Shown here: positions 37,480 through 50,500 of the stretch, piece by piece
How the letters are laid out: each line of letters begins with the position of its first letter
Numbering within the stretch: the first letter of the stretch is position 1
Assembly: GCA_035582835.1 (NCBI GenBank)
Contig: JAYKAV010000112.1
Span: 4,171,461 to 4,235,460, forward strand
DNA: 64,000 bases
DNA from: Phoebastria nigripes
Taxonomy: Eukaryota; Chordata; Aves; Procellariiformes; Diomedeidae
Reading direction: 5' to 3'
Notes under the pieces: model-generated
Database searches by the model: none
What the model saw: the letters and a program-made list of their open reading frames with translations, nothing else
What the model was told of the DNA's origin: nothing
Position numbers and translations under genes: made by a program

Positions 37480-37830
37480 TCCCTGGGGTCCGGGTCGAAC
37501 AAAGCCCTTTTGCTGGACGGTGGCTTTCTCGGCAATGGGGAGGGCACGACCCACAGCGCTGGAGAAGAGCGCGGCAGGTACACGCTGTCCTCCAGAGCGA
37601 GAGCCCGGCGAGGGATCTGCAGGTCGGGGTCAAGCACAGGGGGGGTGGGGGGCAGCGAAGAGGGTGTCCCCGGTGACACCTCCCCATCGCCCATGCCTGC
37701 CGGTCACCCCCCGACAGATGTCAGGGGCCATCGCGCAAAGTGGCCAAGGCAGCAGCGGACAGAGACCCGAGCTGGCCACCGCTGCCAGTGGCACACGATG
37801 CCCCTTGGATCCAAAAGAGAAAGGTTTTTA
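37480..37830. promoter_or_regulatory. CpG-dense patch upstream of AFF3
   Basis: About 350 bases stand out from AT-rich surroundings by GC content and many CpG dinucleotides (for example cgggtcgaac, gagcgcggcagg, ccatcgcgcaaag). Overlapping frames are open on both strands, as expected from GC-rich sequence, and none resembles a known protein. It lies about 5.8 kb upstream of the AFF3 start codon and could be an alternative promoter, a non-coding first exon or an enhancer. Confidence 0.4.
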
Positions 37831-38115
37831 ACCTCTCCTTCATCTTTCCTCCAAAGATTTCTGAATTTGTGAGTGGTGTCAGATTCGGTTAAGCGATTAC
37901 TACATATTTCCTTTTATCTTATGTTCCTGCCCTGTAAACGGCTTTAATAAATGCCGTAATTATAATTTTCAGTGACCACGCCAGTTTTAAGGCTGTATCC
38001 TTTCAGAGCATCTCTTGGAGCAGTGGCTCCCTGAAGAAAACCTCTGTGTGACCGAGATTGCTGCCTGGCTGCCTTCGCCGAGCAAGCAGAGGCAAGCCGG
38101 AGACAAAGGCAGTGG

Positions 38116-38192
38116 TGCACAGCTCGATCCCTGCCTGCCTCCACGCCGCGCCAGAGGCACGGCGTGGAGGCAGGCAGGGATCGAGCTGTGCA
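38116..38192. repeat. Near-perfect 37-bp inverted repeat (hairpin), 3-nt loop
   Basis: The left arm 38,116-38,152 and right arm 38,156-38,192 are reverse complements at 36 of 37 positions; the only mismatch is C at 38,149 against A at 38,159. The loop is AGA. The arms are GC-rich and the flanking sequences on the two sides do not match each other. The pairing is more perfect than in usual microRNA precursors. It fits a recent foldback duplication by template switching, or an assembly or library artefact. Confidence 0.95.
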
Positions 38193-38278
38193 TGTTCCCC
38201 ATCTTGAGCCGCTGCCTGCACCACGCGGGCAAGCCCTGAGCAAAACCAGCACCGAGACATCTGGGAAAGATTACGATT

Positions 38279-38300
38279 ATATATATACATGTATATATAT
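38279..38300. repeat. 22-bp perfect AT palindrome
   Basis: The sequence is (at)n-acatgt-(at)n, perfectly self-complementary over 22 bases, 87 bases beyond the GC-rich hairpin. AT palindromes of this kind can extrude as cruciforms. Confidence 0.9.
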
Positions 38301-41300
38301 TTATATGTTTTGGGATAATTGCGTTTACAAACCAAAATGAGGAGGAGAGGCAGGTGGTCCTTGCTGAACAACCACAGGGGCTTGCATGTGCTTTCCGGGG
38401 GTCTCTAGCACTGCTGTGAGCTGGGGTTAGGTACCGGCAGCCAGGACCTGTGGGACACAGAGTGGGGACAGGGGTATGGCCAACATCACATTCCCGTGCT
38501 GGCCCATTGTTGCCCGTTGTGGTCCCCAGGTCATCTCCTCTGGCATCTGAAAGGGGCTGTCCCCCACTTGCTGTCCCAGACAGGTCACCCAAACTAGGCA
38601 TAGAGGTTGCAGCCATCACCTGGCTTGAATACAAGTCCCCGGCAGCTACTTTTCTCCAAACCCAAACGAAGGTGCTCAGCTTGGGAGGCAGGTCCTTTGC
38701 CTCTCACTTTGGCCCTGCTCTTTGGCAAGGGTTGTCAGAGTCAAGGAAATAGTCCAGCAGCATCATTTGGTAGGAAAGTGAGTGTGGATCTGGACTTCCC
38801 AGGGGGGTTACTCCTAGAAAGGGGCATCTAATGGTGAGGAACAAGAGATGACAGTGGTAACGATCTGCCTGGGTGACAAGGTGACTATTCAGAAATAGCA
38901 GGCACTTAGAAAAAAAAACCAGTTTAGGGTGGGATCCTTTCATCAGTTGGTAACGCCTCAGGAGGTGACAAGGGACTTGCCATGGGTGCAAGTCAGCCAG
39001 CCCATCACTGCCACATCAAAATGTTTTCTCTACTTTCCTCTAGCAGCTGCGTGTGCTGGTCGGTCCCTGGGCTTGCGGGATTGCTGTTTGGGTCCGGAGC
39101 AGCCCATCCAACCTTCCCTCGCTATTTTGATACTCGATGAACAGCGTGTTCAGCAAAGCCCCAGTAAACATCTCTCAGCTGAAGCCCTTGTTTCTGGGCT
39201 ACCGGGAGCATTATCCAGGGGAATGTTTTGTTTCATGAGGGAAAAAGAGGGCCTTTTGGAAAGGCAGTAAGGTGTTTAAAGCAGTATTTCTGGACGTCTT
39301 AGTAGGGTTTTTATGTACAAAAGATTGTGTATCCAACTTAAAGGGCACAGACCTTAGACAAATTCAAAGGATCTTTTGAAAAGAGGTTAAATGTATTTAA
39401 AATTTATGAGTGTGCACCCATGCAAATTGGAAAAGGAAATTAAACTATATCTGCAGAAAAGGAAAAATAAATCTACTTACATATGATGTAATTTAGAAAG
39501 TCAGCTGTACCTTTGAATGATGGCTGGACGAAAGGATAAGGTAATGCTGAGGAAGGCTTAATATCTGGGCTTAAAAAGCCACATGGGGCCATAGGGAAAA
39601 AGGGTTTGCAATATCCTTGTATACTCATTATGAAGAGTTTCCAGTAGAATGAAAACTACATCTAGCTGGCTTTTGGCTAAGAGAGAAAGATACACAAACA
39701 GAGAGAGCAAGTACAGTTTTTTCAACATCATCAGTGTTTTCTGTACAGCTAGATCCGTGCTCCACGTAACTAATTTGAAAACCTACACACCGATATTTTT
39801 TCCTAAGCCACTGATTAGTCTTTGTGGCTATTTCCTATGCTGTGCAAAATAAACTTCTAGTCAAAATAACTGGGCTGAGAACAAGGGGAAAAAATGATGG
39901 GAGAGAGATATAAAGCAGAAGGAAACCATTTGTGTGGGTATTTCAGGGAGATGTAAAGCACTGACCAACTTAAAGAAAGCAGCAAGAGTAATTCACAATA
40001 TTTTCTTTTAAACTAAAGGTGGAAGTTGCCTGTGTTTCAAGCCCGGCATGGCACAGGGCCTTACAATCCATGTGCCACGTTAAAAGAGCCGGTGATCTCA
40101 GCTCAATTCCTCGTGAGGAGGTACTCGCCGAGCAGCACCGAACAATTGGGTCCCTGGGTAATAATTTTATTGGAGAGGCCAAGAAGGGAACGGCCGTGGA
40201 ATTAATATTGCTGTGCTGTGCTGTTCTGATTCTGAGGGCGAGAGAGGACTTTGCTTTATAATGCTGACACCGCAAATCCCTTAATGAGCACTAAATTCAC
40301 TTAACAAAATTCTAACTCCCTCAGATTTCTGATGTAGCTTAGCTTGTCGGCTTTACCTTAAGAGTTTTCTGTGTTTCACTGGTCTATGCCATCCACCTGA
40401 GCATCAATAAAGCCAGTATTCCTTTTTATTCACTCTACCTGTTTATTCCTTAGTATATTTACCCTTTTATTAAGAGCTTCCACTTGGTTAAGACTTGTTC
40501 AACTATAAGCTCAACAGGAAGCATTTTCCTTTATACTGTAATAACTCTATATTGTTGCCTAGAGGGTGACAGAAAGTAACGTAAGATTCATAAAAATATA
40601 ACTGTCTGAGCCAAGTAGATAGAATTATGGTAAGCATTAACCAAAGCGTATTTCTCTGTCCTATAGGGTGAAATCAGAACATCTTAATGTTTTCTTTCTT
40701 GGGTCACATAATTCTGCAGAAGAACACCAAGAGAAATGCCAGACTGCTTCTGCTGGATCATTACGTTCTGTACCAGCCTTTCGAACAGGTTTGCAAATAA
40801 AATTACTTTATTTCATTATGTGTCATTTTACATTTTGCCCATGCATCACCCCACCGAGACCATTTGGTTTAAGGCACTTTTTTTTTTAAGCTATAAGCAA
40901 CTGGAATTTTAAACTCATTTAAACTGTAATTCAGGATGCTTCTAGTAGCCCCTTTTCAAGTTTAACCATTAAATGAGTACATCCTTAGAAAAAGAAAAAT
41001 GCGTGTCTTATCCTCATTCATTATTTATCCAGGTAATACTAAAAAACCCCAAACCTCCAAAAGGCACACTGCTGGGGAAATTTTAACCCTATTGAAACTG
41101 GCATGGTAGTTTCTGAACACAACTTCTTTTGATTTGTTTTCTTTAGGTTGGATGAGGGAAGTGTAGACTTGCAAACTTTCCCTTCTGAGCCAAGGGGGGT
41201 GAAATAGCCCGTACACCTCTCGCTCTCCTACAGCAAGGAGGTGGCTGAGCTCCATCCTCCAGTACACCGCACTCCTTGCTCCCGAAAGAGGGGGTCAGCA

Positions 41301-43512
41301 TTTTGGATCTGAAATCCCGTAAAGCCATATGTTCTGTGTCAGCAGCTAGACCAGCTCCATTAGCATCAGCAACAAGCTTTTCAATAATGTCCTACCACGC
41401 TGCGGAAGAGCTACCCGCGTACAGCAGCTGTCTCCAGCGAAGAGGAAGCAAAATTATAGTAGTAGCTGGATAAATGCCACAGGCAAAGTCATGAAGGTGA
41501 TATTTGTTAGCAGTTGCAGGTTGAGAAAGAAACCTCGCACCTGAGAGACTGAAAGAATAAAGGATGAGATGGTCTATTATACTGTTTTCATTATTTCATT
41601 TCAATATTTAATTAAATTAGCCAGCCTTAAATAAGATGGAACCAGCTATAGTTGTGTTGAGTAGACAGGATGGAGTTGAAAACTCGGCCATTTTCACATC
41701 TCTAGACTTGAGGATTCTGATGTTTTCTTTGTTCTGGTTGCCTGGTAATAATTTAATATTTTTATTTCTATATTTACTTTAATTCTTAAAAAGCCAAAAG
41801 GTGGAGATATGTTGACAGACTGGAAAAGGAAGCTATTATTAATTAAAATTATTTTAAGTCTAAGATTAAAATAGTGCTCCTGCATATAAATTTGCTTCAA
41901 TGAGCTGGACCCACTGTAATGTTAAATCACTGCATAAATTAGGAAATGTAGCAGACATGCTGGCTGAGGACTAGGTGGTGCCACCACTTTAGATGGTGCA
42001 GATTCTGTTTTCCCTATATCCTTCCTATGTACACATGCAGCTTAGATGCCACTAGGTAATTGTCCATCTCTGGTACAAATTAATTTTTTTCTGTTAAAAG
42101 AGCCTAGTCCCAAATCCATGAAAATCAGTGGAAATTTCCCAACCAGCTTGAGTGCAAGTTGGACCGGGCCCAGAAAGAAACAGAGTATGGAAATTTGGGA
42201 GGCAGCGGTTATCTCTGTTGTTTGCTGGTAGAGCTGGAAGGGAAATCTTGCAAAATACCATGCAGCCTGCTGTTCATTATGTCTAACTAATACATGCATT
42301 CACCACCAGTGAGCCTCTGAACAAATCTAGCTTCATCTGAAAAATCAAGCAAGAAGGAAAAAAAGCTACTATGTAAGACAGCAAGACATTCCAGAAGTTT
42401 TGGTGTTTTGATGTCACTTCTCTGCAACCACAGTGAATGGTGGCAATCTTGTATTCCTAAGTGTTCAAATTAAATTGTAATACTGACCACCGTCAATCCG
42501 GCATATAAAAACCATGTGCTTCCATCTGCTTGGTGACCTGGAGTAGGGAGGACCATGGCAATCTCTGCAACGACAAGCAGAGCCCCTGCATGCAAAGAGG
42601 GAGGTTTCCACCGGGGTCTTTACGTGTCCCACTGCAGCAGCAGCCCAAAACACACGTTCCCCTCCAGAGCCAGAGTGGAGGGCTGTTCCGGGCCCATGCT
42701 GTGCTGAGATGATGGGGGTCAGCAGAGGGACCATTATGGCTAATCCTGGGGCCAGGATATGCTGATTTACAACAAAGTTTACCATGACTTACATCAGCTG
42801 CACATGATCCCCAAGAGATCACCCAGCACTTCAGAAGAAGTGGTCTATAACTTCTCCATCCTGTCCTCTTCTTGCCTATAACACTATCTGCACTGAGATG
42901 AGGTGACTGTTCCTCTCCCCTCTCCTCCATAAATGAACATTGCACTCTGATGCTGAGCTTGTCCGTGGGAGGGGAAATTGCGGGCAGGGGGGAATATGAG
43001 GAGTAGGTCCTGGATCCTGGATCTTACTCCTGCACACCCAGCAGTTCAGGTACAGAAATCCGGAGGCAACGTGCAGTCTGCCAGACCCTGTAGAGTCAGG
43101 CTGCAGAGACCTGAGGCTCACAGGGCTACTGCAGTGTCAGCTTCTTAAAGAGCAAATGGAGAAGAGAAAGCTACCCTTGTTCCTGGTGTGACATCCCCTC
43201 TGACTAACTTCTTCAGAAGCAGTGATCCGCATTCCCACATGGTCTGCAAGGCAACTTATAAAATAATCTGGAAAAAANCCTAACAAGAAGGCAGAGCAGC
43301 AGAAAGCACTGACAAATGTACTGTAACAGTCAGCAAGGGCTTCGCCTGATGTTGCAGGATTGCCTTTTTCTCCAGCACCACATGCAGATGCCCAGGCAAG
43401 ATTAAAAAGACAGGCAAAACCACTGCATCCTGACAATGCTGATGCATGAAGGAGTTTATCGAGTAGCACAAGGACTGACTCTTACTTCATATACAAGCAC
43501 ACGTAAAGTAGT

Positions 43513-43530
43513 TCAACTGAGTTCAGTTGA
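43513..43530. repeat. 18-bp short inverted repeat
   Basis: tcaactga and tcagttga are perfect reverse complements separated by gt. This is a small palindrome with no other context. Confidence 0.85.
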
Positions 43531-45902
43531 GTTACACCAGAATATTCCTGCACAGACAAGAGCTGATGAAGACCTCACAGAAATGCGTATAGACATTACA
43601 GATGCATAGATCTAGTTTTATACGCAACCATTATATTAATTTTCTGACCGGAGGGGCAGCCTGTTCCACCCTGGGTCTTTCCATCCCAGCCGCCCGTAGA
43701 GCAAGCACAGCATGCCGTCCCATGAAGGAGAGGTGTAAGATGGCAGCGCAATTCCTTACATTCGTGACCACAAAGTCATGGTGCGGAGTGGGCACTGAAG
43801 ACTTTGCTGCTCCCCTCCTTCCTTTCTGTGGAGGAAAGCTGGGACAAGGGACTTGATGGGATGTCTAACAGCCTCTCCGGGACTGGCTATCATGTTGTAA
43901 GCAGGGACGTATATCCCCCAAACCGTTTATTTGCGTGACTGCAGAGGAAGAAGAGGATTTGCCCCAAATGCCTTCTTATTTGTGTTCTCTCCTAACTGTT
44001 TTATTATGCCTAATTTGTCATCCTTAGANGATGCCTCTTATCATGTGCAAATTCTTTTTAAATTATTATACTGACACAGAAATAATAGATGCCTGATTTA
44101 CATTGTAATCTTCGGTAAGAGGGATATTTGTATTTTTGAAAGTGTTATGATTTTAGTTGCTTCTCAGTGGGGTATTTTTGGCTTATGATGTTGTATTGCA
44201 ATGTACAGAAAGGAAGGGGAGTTCAAGCATTCATTAGAGACACCTCATGACGAGATCCCAAATCCTAGTCCCTGCCTAGGACACCGCAGTCATCAGTACA
44301 GACAACAAAACATTAAAAAGCTCTTAAGTAAATAATGACTGCGATGATGATAAAGTGGGAAAAGGAGTAAATTTTCAATTCACTAGGGTTAATAGCGATA
44401 GGCTCTATTTTCTAAACAAAAATTACTACCCATTCTCTGGAGCACACATACACTTAATACACAACCACGACATTAAAGCTGAGATAAGGAGACAGATAAA
44501 ACTCACAGCAGGAAGCTCCATACAATGCAGCATTTACAGACGAGCTCCCACCTCACTGTTTAAACCTCGTGCTTTGGCACTACTGCGTTGAAGCCAAGAA
44601 AGCGAATCAGCCCACCTCCACCGCGTGAGCCGACCTCAGCCCACTTCACGCCGCAGAGCTCTGGCTCTGAGGAAGTTATCACCTCTCCTGGAACAAACCC
44701 AGCTAATGGCTGCTCAGAAAAGCACATTTTTTTTTAGCTCTCACAGTCCTTGACGCGTAGCAGTTTTTATCTCATGGCAACATTTAAAATGCGTCTTTTC
44801 CGGGTGAGGTTGCCTGTGTGAGTTTGGAAAGGAAAGCATCACGCCCTGCCCCATGCTGTGCACTGCCGAGGTCAGTATTTGGAGTGAGGACCCGTATTTT
44901 TCATTATGATGTTCAGTGTCACTCTCTGCGCTGGGCCCTTCTGTCACCTTAGTGAAGAAGGAAATTGCTTGGGGAAGTGAAACTCATTTAGAAACACCTT
45001 CTTTTTTCTAAGGGATCAACTCTTTTGCCTGGCAGTAAATATATCCTCTCCCTACAAATGAAAACAACAATACTGAAGAGCAAGGGCCAAAATCGAGCCA
45101 GAGAGTAATTTAAGATCAAATGAAAGGGCAAATGGTTACGTTTCATTAATACTCTTCCCACTAGCCACTGACCCTGCTGTGCTGCTCCTCCTGCACGTGA
45201 GAACAGTATGGGATACCAAGAACAGGAATCCCGTCTCTGTTTCTCCAACAGGAGATGCATTAAATGCAAAACCAGCGGCAGTTTCATTTTCACTGCAAAA
45301 AAAAAAAAGCTCTTCTTATCTTTCGTATAGTTATTTAATGTCCCTCCTTTAGAGGCCAGCCTTCAGAATCATGGCACAAATGATTTTACTGGCTATCTGA
45401 CTGTCATTCTCTTTAACACAGTCTGTGGTTCGCTAGTTGATGATAGCTTAAGCGGAATTTAATTGGTAACATATTGTCAGTTGAATTAGAGGCCATATGA
45501 TACAGATTTAAACCTTGGTAATTTTTGCATAAAGAACAATCTGTCAACAAATAACAGCAAGAAAAACAGCCATAAATCAGTTTGTCAGGTTTATTAGTAA
45601 TTGCAGAAGTTTTGTTGTCTTGTTTGACTGGAGCCTCTCTTTCCCAGCTGCCAGAAAATGTTTCTCTAGATGCAGGTGACTTTGTAGGTATGCAGATTTT
45701 ATGCTTCCTGTGCACAGGGATGTACATAAACATATACAGGGATGTAAGCAATTGCAGAGCACTGGAGATAATGACCTGGGCAGCTCCTCCAGCCCTGTCT
45801 TCCGAAATAGATCAAACCGCAGCACCACACGTAGATGTGCTATGGAGTCACATCCACATACATTTAACCATATAAGCCGAGGCTACAGTCAGAGGAGGAC
45901 GT

Positions 45903-45936
45903 TGCCTCTGTATTTCTCTATGCCTCTGTATTTCTG
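45903..45936. repeat. 18-bp tandem duplication
   Basis: tgcctctgtatttctcta is followed directly by tgcctctgtatttctgct, a small local duplication with differences only in the last bases. Confidence 0.85.
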
Positions 45937-46920
45937 CTGGCTGATTTTGCATCATTGTGCTTCTCCTGACAGATTCACTTTTTTTTTCTCCGAAGATTCA
46001 TAATAAAACTTTCCTGGCTCGAAGCTGGGACATTGACACAGTCCTTTTCTTTTTTTTCTGAAATCGTGCAGATCTGAAGCCATTTTTCCAGCTCTGACAA
46101 TATTCATCCCTGTAGAGCGTTCCCCTAGCATGGATTGTATCACAAGTGATCGAGCTGGCTTCATGACACAAAGCAGAGTTAGCTTTATATTGCGAGCCGG
46201 ATGAAGCACAGAGAAGGATGGGTTTGCCTATAGGGCCTCGAGGAGAGGGACTGTCTCCCCCGTGCTGGAGGCTGCAGAAACATGGCAAGGGGCCACATCT
46301 CCTGGGAAGCCCTTCTCAGGGGTGTCAGAAAGGGCCCCTGTAAATCACCTAGCAGAGTCCCCTTATTTTGGGGTAGACACCCACTATCGCTTATACATAT
46401 GCACCCCGTCCCTCTCCCCCGCTGCACACCTACTGACACCGGTCATCCGCTGGCACTAGCCTACGTCTGCTAAGCAGAAGCTGTCCTCTACCCTACAGGT
46501 GCACGGGGGTCTCCCCTTCGGTTTGTGTCTAACAGGATTAATTTTTCTTAATGGTCAAGAATACGCAAAGTAAAAGAAGGTAAGGCGCCGATTGAACAGA
46601 TATCCAGTGGGCATCATTATGAAAAAGATGGGAAATCACAAAAAAGTGCCCCATGAATATTTTATTTAAAAGGACACCTCATGTATTGCGATTACCCTTG
46701 GGTGACAGCGACTGACAGAGCATGTCTATCACTCACGATAAAAATTGCAGGATGATCTGCACCACTGTTCGTAAGCATGATATAAGGTACAGTAGTTGTT
46801 ACAGCAGCATAATGTTCCCATGCAGTAACAAATATACTGCGCAGAGACATGCAGATAATTAAAACGGCGCTCACTGGCTTGCTAGCACCGTTTGCCAAAG
46901 AATAAGTTGCATGCAAGTGG

Positions 46921-46935
46921 ATTTGCATACAAATG
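46921..46935. promoter_or_regulatory. POU octamer with adjacent SOX-like half-site
   Basis: The sequence atttgcatacaaatg has a perfect octamer followed by acaaatg, close to the SOX-OCT composite atttgcataacaatg. It lies in an AT-rich non-repetitive stretch (46,700-47,000) upstream of AFF3. Motif evidence only. Confidence 0.25.
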
Positions 46936-47484
46936 AGATACTGTCAGAACAATAATGGGACTTTGATAAGACCACATACTCATGTCATTAAGTCACTTCA
47001 GTAGCTAAGGAATATTTAGTTAGCATTAAATGAGGATAAAAGTTGATCATTTCCCCTTCCCCCCAAATTAAAACAAAAGCCAACAAGGTACATCCAGTTA
47101 AAAATACTAGGACATTTTTAAATTGAAAAGATACCACTGTTAATGCCATCTTTTAGAAGTTTTATGATGTACCGTGGAATTAAAATTGTACTTTTTAACA
47201 CAGGAACAAAACCTATTTATTGTTAAGAGCTGTTTTCACTGAGACTCCATGTCACCTGCCTGCTTGGTAAGTGCAGCTGTAGGATGGTGTGTGATTTTTT
47301 TAAAATACATAGAACTTTTAAACGCAGACATTTAAGTTCATGCTTATATTTAGTTTTATGCTTAAGTGTAATTAAATCAGCGTAGATTAAATACCTACTG
47401 AACTCCTCTAGTGAATCAAGAGCCTTCAAATCCTCCTACTTTTTTGCTGTACTTGGAGACCTCTTGGAAATATCTGAACTTTGG

Positions 47485-47556
47485 ACTTGATCCAGCCATG
47501 CTGAAATCAATGGGAATTTTTCCATTGACTTCAGTGAAAACAGGTCCTTTGGGAAC
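47485..47556. repeat. Old palindromic interspersed repeat (cattgacttcaatgg type)
   Basis: The sequence ttgatccagccatgctgaaatcaatgggaa is followed by tccattgacttcagtgaaaacagg, so the two halves are imperfect reverse complements around a centre at about 47,518. Similar half-sites occur at 5,570-5,590, 6,296-6,316, 20,601-20,632, 27,193-27,231, 34,183-34,255, 52,100-52,150 and 61,070-61,180. This is the pattern of a very old dispersed repeat family in amniotes. Confidence 0.5.
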
Positions 47557-50500
47557 AGTCTGAACTGAGATGTATTGCTCTACTTAGCTGGTAAAAAAAA
47601 CCCCTTTTGGAAGACCATCTCATGGCAATCTCAAGGTCTGCACATCCTATGTGTTTTAGAAGTAAACAGGCTTACAGTGATTTTGATGGTTTTGCCTGGA
47701 AATAATCAGAGGAAATGTTAAGCACTGAAGTAAGAAGTTTTCAAAGGAGAAGTCAAGACTTAAAATAGTCTTTTGCTGGTGGTGGGAGACCTGCTAACCC
47801 TGTGTGGCAGGAAACGGTCTTGCAAATTCGTTAACTTCTTTTCTAACTTGAAAAATGGTGCAGGAATCACTCAGAGGAGGGTAAAAATTAATATTAATGA
47901 TTTCATTTTGACAGGAATGAACTCATTACCATGCACATTTCCAACGTTTTTCAACAGTTAATTTTAGCTGCTGAAAAAGACCTCTCTTGCTAACTGAAAA
48001 TATGGTAATTTCACATTAAAAACTGTGTATTAAGAAGTCTTTCTTTGCCAAAGTTACAAGCGCTTGACAGGGTTTTATAAACCACACTGAACACCTCACA
48101 AACTTTCAATCACACATTATGAGAGGACTAAAAAATCCAAAATTAAAATCAGTTGCCTGATTCAGTTTTTGTAATGTGTAATTTTTTTTAGTTACTGCTA
48201 TTATGACAAAACAACTAAGACATATGGAAGAAATACATCGGCCCATAAGATTCTCTAGATTTTTTTAAGAAAGAAAATACAACATTATGTTATAATAACT
48301 GTCACTTCCAGTGATAAAAGGTATACTGTTTTATTTACAGAGAGAAGAATTAGCAGTTATAAAAAATAAAAAGTAGCTGATGTAGGACGAGTCCACATTA
48401 AGATGAATGCGTTCATTTAATCTCTGGCATGTTGAGTCTTGGGCACTACTTTTATGGTTTGCCAGCAAAACCTGTATTTGGATGCTGGTGGGCTCAAGAG
48501 GGGTCCTGAGAAGCTCTAGGTGATGAAATGTATTTCTCTGCTTTTTTGTTCAAGATAGACAAACTCACCTGAAGATTTTGAAGATTTTGAAGCAGTGCCA
48601 CTAACCAATTGGCCATTTTAACCTGACAAAATCTTCCAGAGGAGTTTGCAACGCTTTCGAAAGGCACAGCATGAAGCCTTCCCCAGTTCGCTCTGTGGTC
48701 ACAAGGGCAGTTGGAAGGGATGGAGCAACACACCAAATGGTGGGGTTCGGTCCTCCATCCCCGGTCGCTCCCCCTCCCCAGCCCTGCTGCCAATCCTCCT
48801 GCCATTTTGGCTTCCCAAAAGCTATGCTGTAGCTATCCNCTTGCAGAGCCTGGGGCAAGCAGTGCAGGAGCCCTCTCGGTGCCGCATGTGAGCTATGTAC
48901 TGATNAAACAAGGCAAATAACTCCCTCCCAATGCTGTCAAACCCACAAAATACACAGCCTGCAAAACAAAGGAGATTGCCTTTATTTCCTTTCCATTCTA
49001 ATCATCTTCAGGGCTATTTGTAACAATAGTAGGCATAACACTGCCAAGCGTAAATGTGATTTCCAAGTTGGAGTTCCTTTCAGAAAATGGATTAGTTCAA
49101 TTTTCCAGATGTCAGACAGGTGTGCAGTTAAGTATACGCTGGAATTCAGTTTTGGTGATTAACACTCATAATGACTATTTGGCTACGACAATCAGATCCT
49201 TATTTTCAAAACCTACCATTTATTGTTCTAGTACATTTACTTCACTTATAGCCACCAGCCAAATCCAAGATCAGCTAGAAGGAAATTAAGAACCAATTTA
49301 TTATGCTTGCGCTGTTTGTANGACATTCATCATCACTAGAAGAACGTGACTGCGAAAAGGAAGAGTAAAGAGGTTTTATGCCAATACAGAAAGAAATGAA
49401 GATGTGTCATGCAATTCCATGTGGTGTTGTTGGGAAAAAGATGAAAGAAAATGCATTCGAAATTTCCCCGTATCACTTGCATCCTTTGGCCCTTTTCTCT
49501 GCAGAAGTCATTCACTTCCAGAGCAACCTTACCCCCAACTCCCAAAAAATCCCCCACCCCCAAAAAAANCCAGCATCTGTAATTAAGTGGCTTGGACTTG
49601 GAGTTATGCAGGTCAGTATCTTTGAAAGGTTGCTCTTGCAAGGAAAAGTAAAAATGGGGAAAAAATGTTTCTGTATCAGCTTCTCTGACAGGGCAACCCT
49701 TGCTCATACTGGCTTTTCACGTTCCATTTTGAATGGGCTGAAACCGGGCAGAGGAATTACGGGTCAGGACCAAACGTAGGGAGAGCTGATCACGGCACTA
49801 AAAGCTTTGCTTCCATATCTGGATTCAACCNGAGGGTTTCAATTCTAGGCATCTCTGTATACCTTCATAATACTGGATAGAGTTACTACAAAGTCATAAC
49901 ACTTCAAGAAATTAATTAATATATATGGGCTAAAAGCAAATAATTTGGAAAAGCAGTTCTGTGTGGCCTTGATGTAGCAATAGATTTGGTTTCAAAGGAG
50001 CTGCCGGCACGCTTGCAGTCGTGTAAATGCTATGTCATATGTGGGAGAGTCTAGTGCTGTGGTTTATCTGTTGTATTGCTGGTATTGATCCTGAAAGTAT
50101 TGTTCACCGATTGCTGGTTAATTAGGTGCTGTTAATAAATCAATAAACTACTTTGATCCTGATTTGGGTTTTCCTGAGCAGATATAATCTATCTTTAGCC
50201 ACTGTGGATAGGCAATGAAGTTGTGACCACTCTATGCAGCCGGAGAAAAGAAGTGAGCAATAGTCGCTGATGAGAATTTTCAGTATAATAAAACATGTCT
50301 CCATCCTAACAGTGAAGTGAGGGTGTAAAACTTAAATCTTATAAGAAGTGGACACAAGAAGGAACCAGGAGATAACAGAGGTCAATTTGGCTTGGTAAGC
50401 ATGGCAAGTATTTTTCCAGGCTTATCAAGACCACTGAGATCCTGCTCAGTCTGCCAGCCCCACAGAGTTTTAAATCTGCTTCCAGTTCCAGGCAAGCGAG

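Noticed and set aside
38116..38192. microRNA precursor
   Set aside because: Pairing is almost perfect with a 3-base loop, unlike the bulged stems and larger loops of typical precursors. Kept only as a structural finding.
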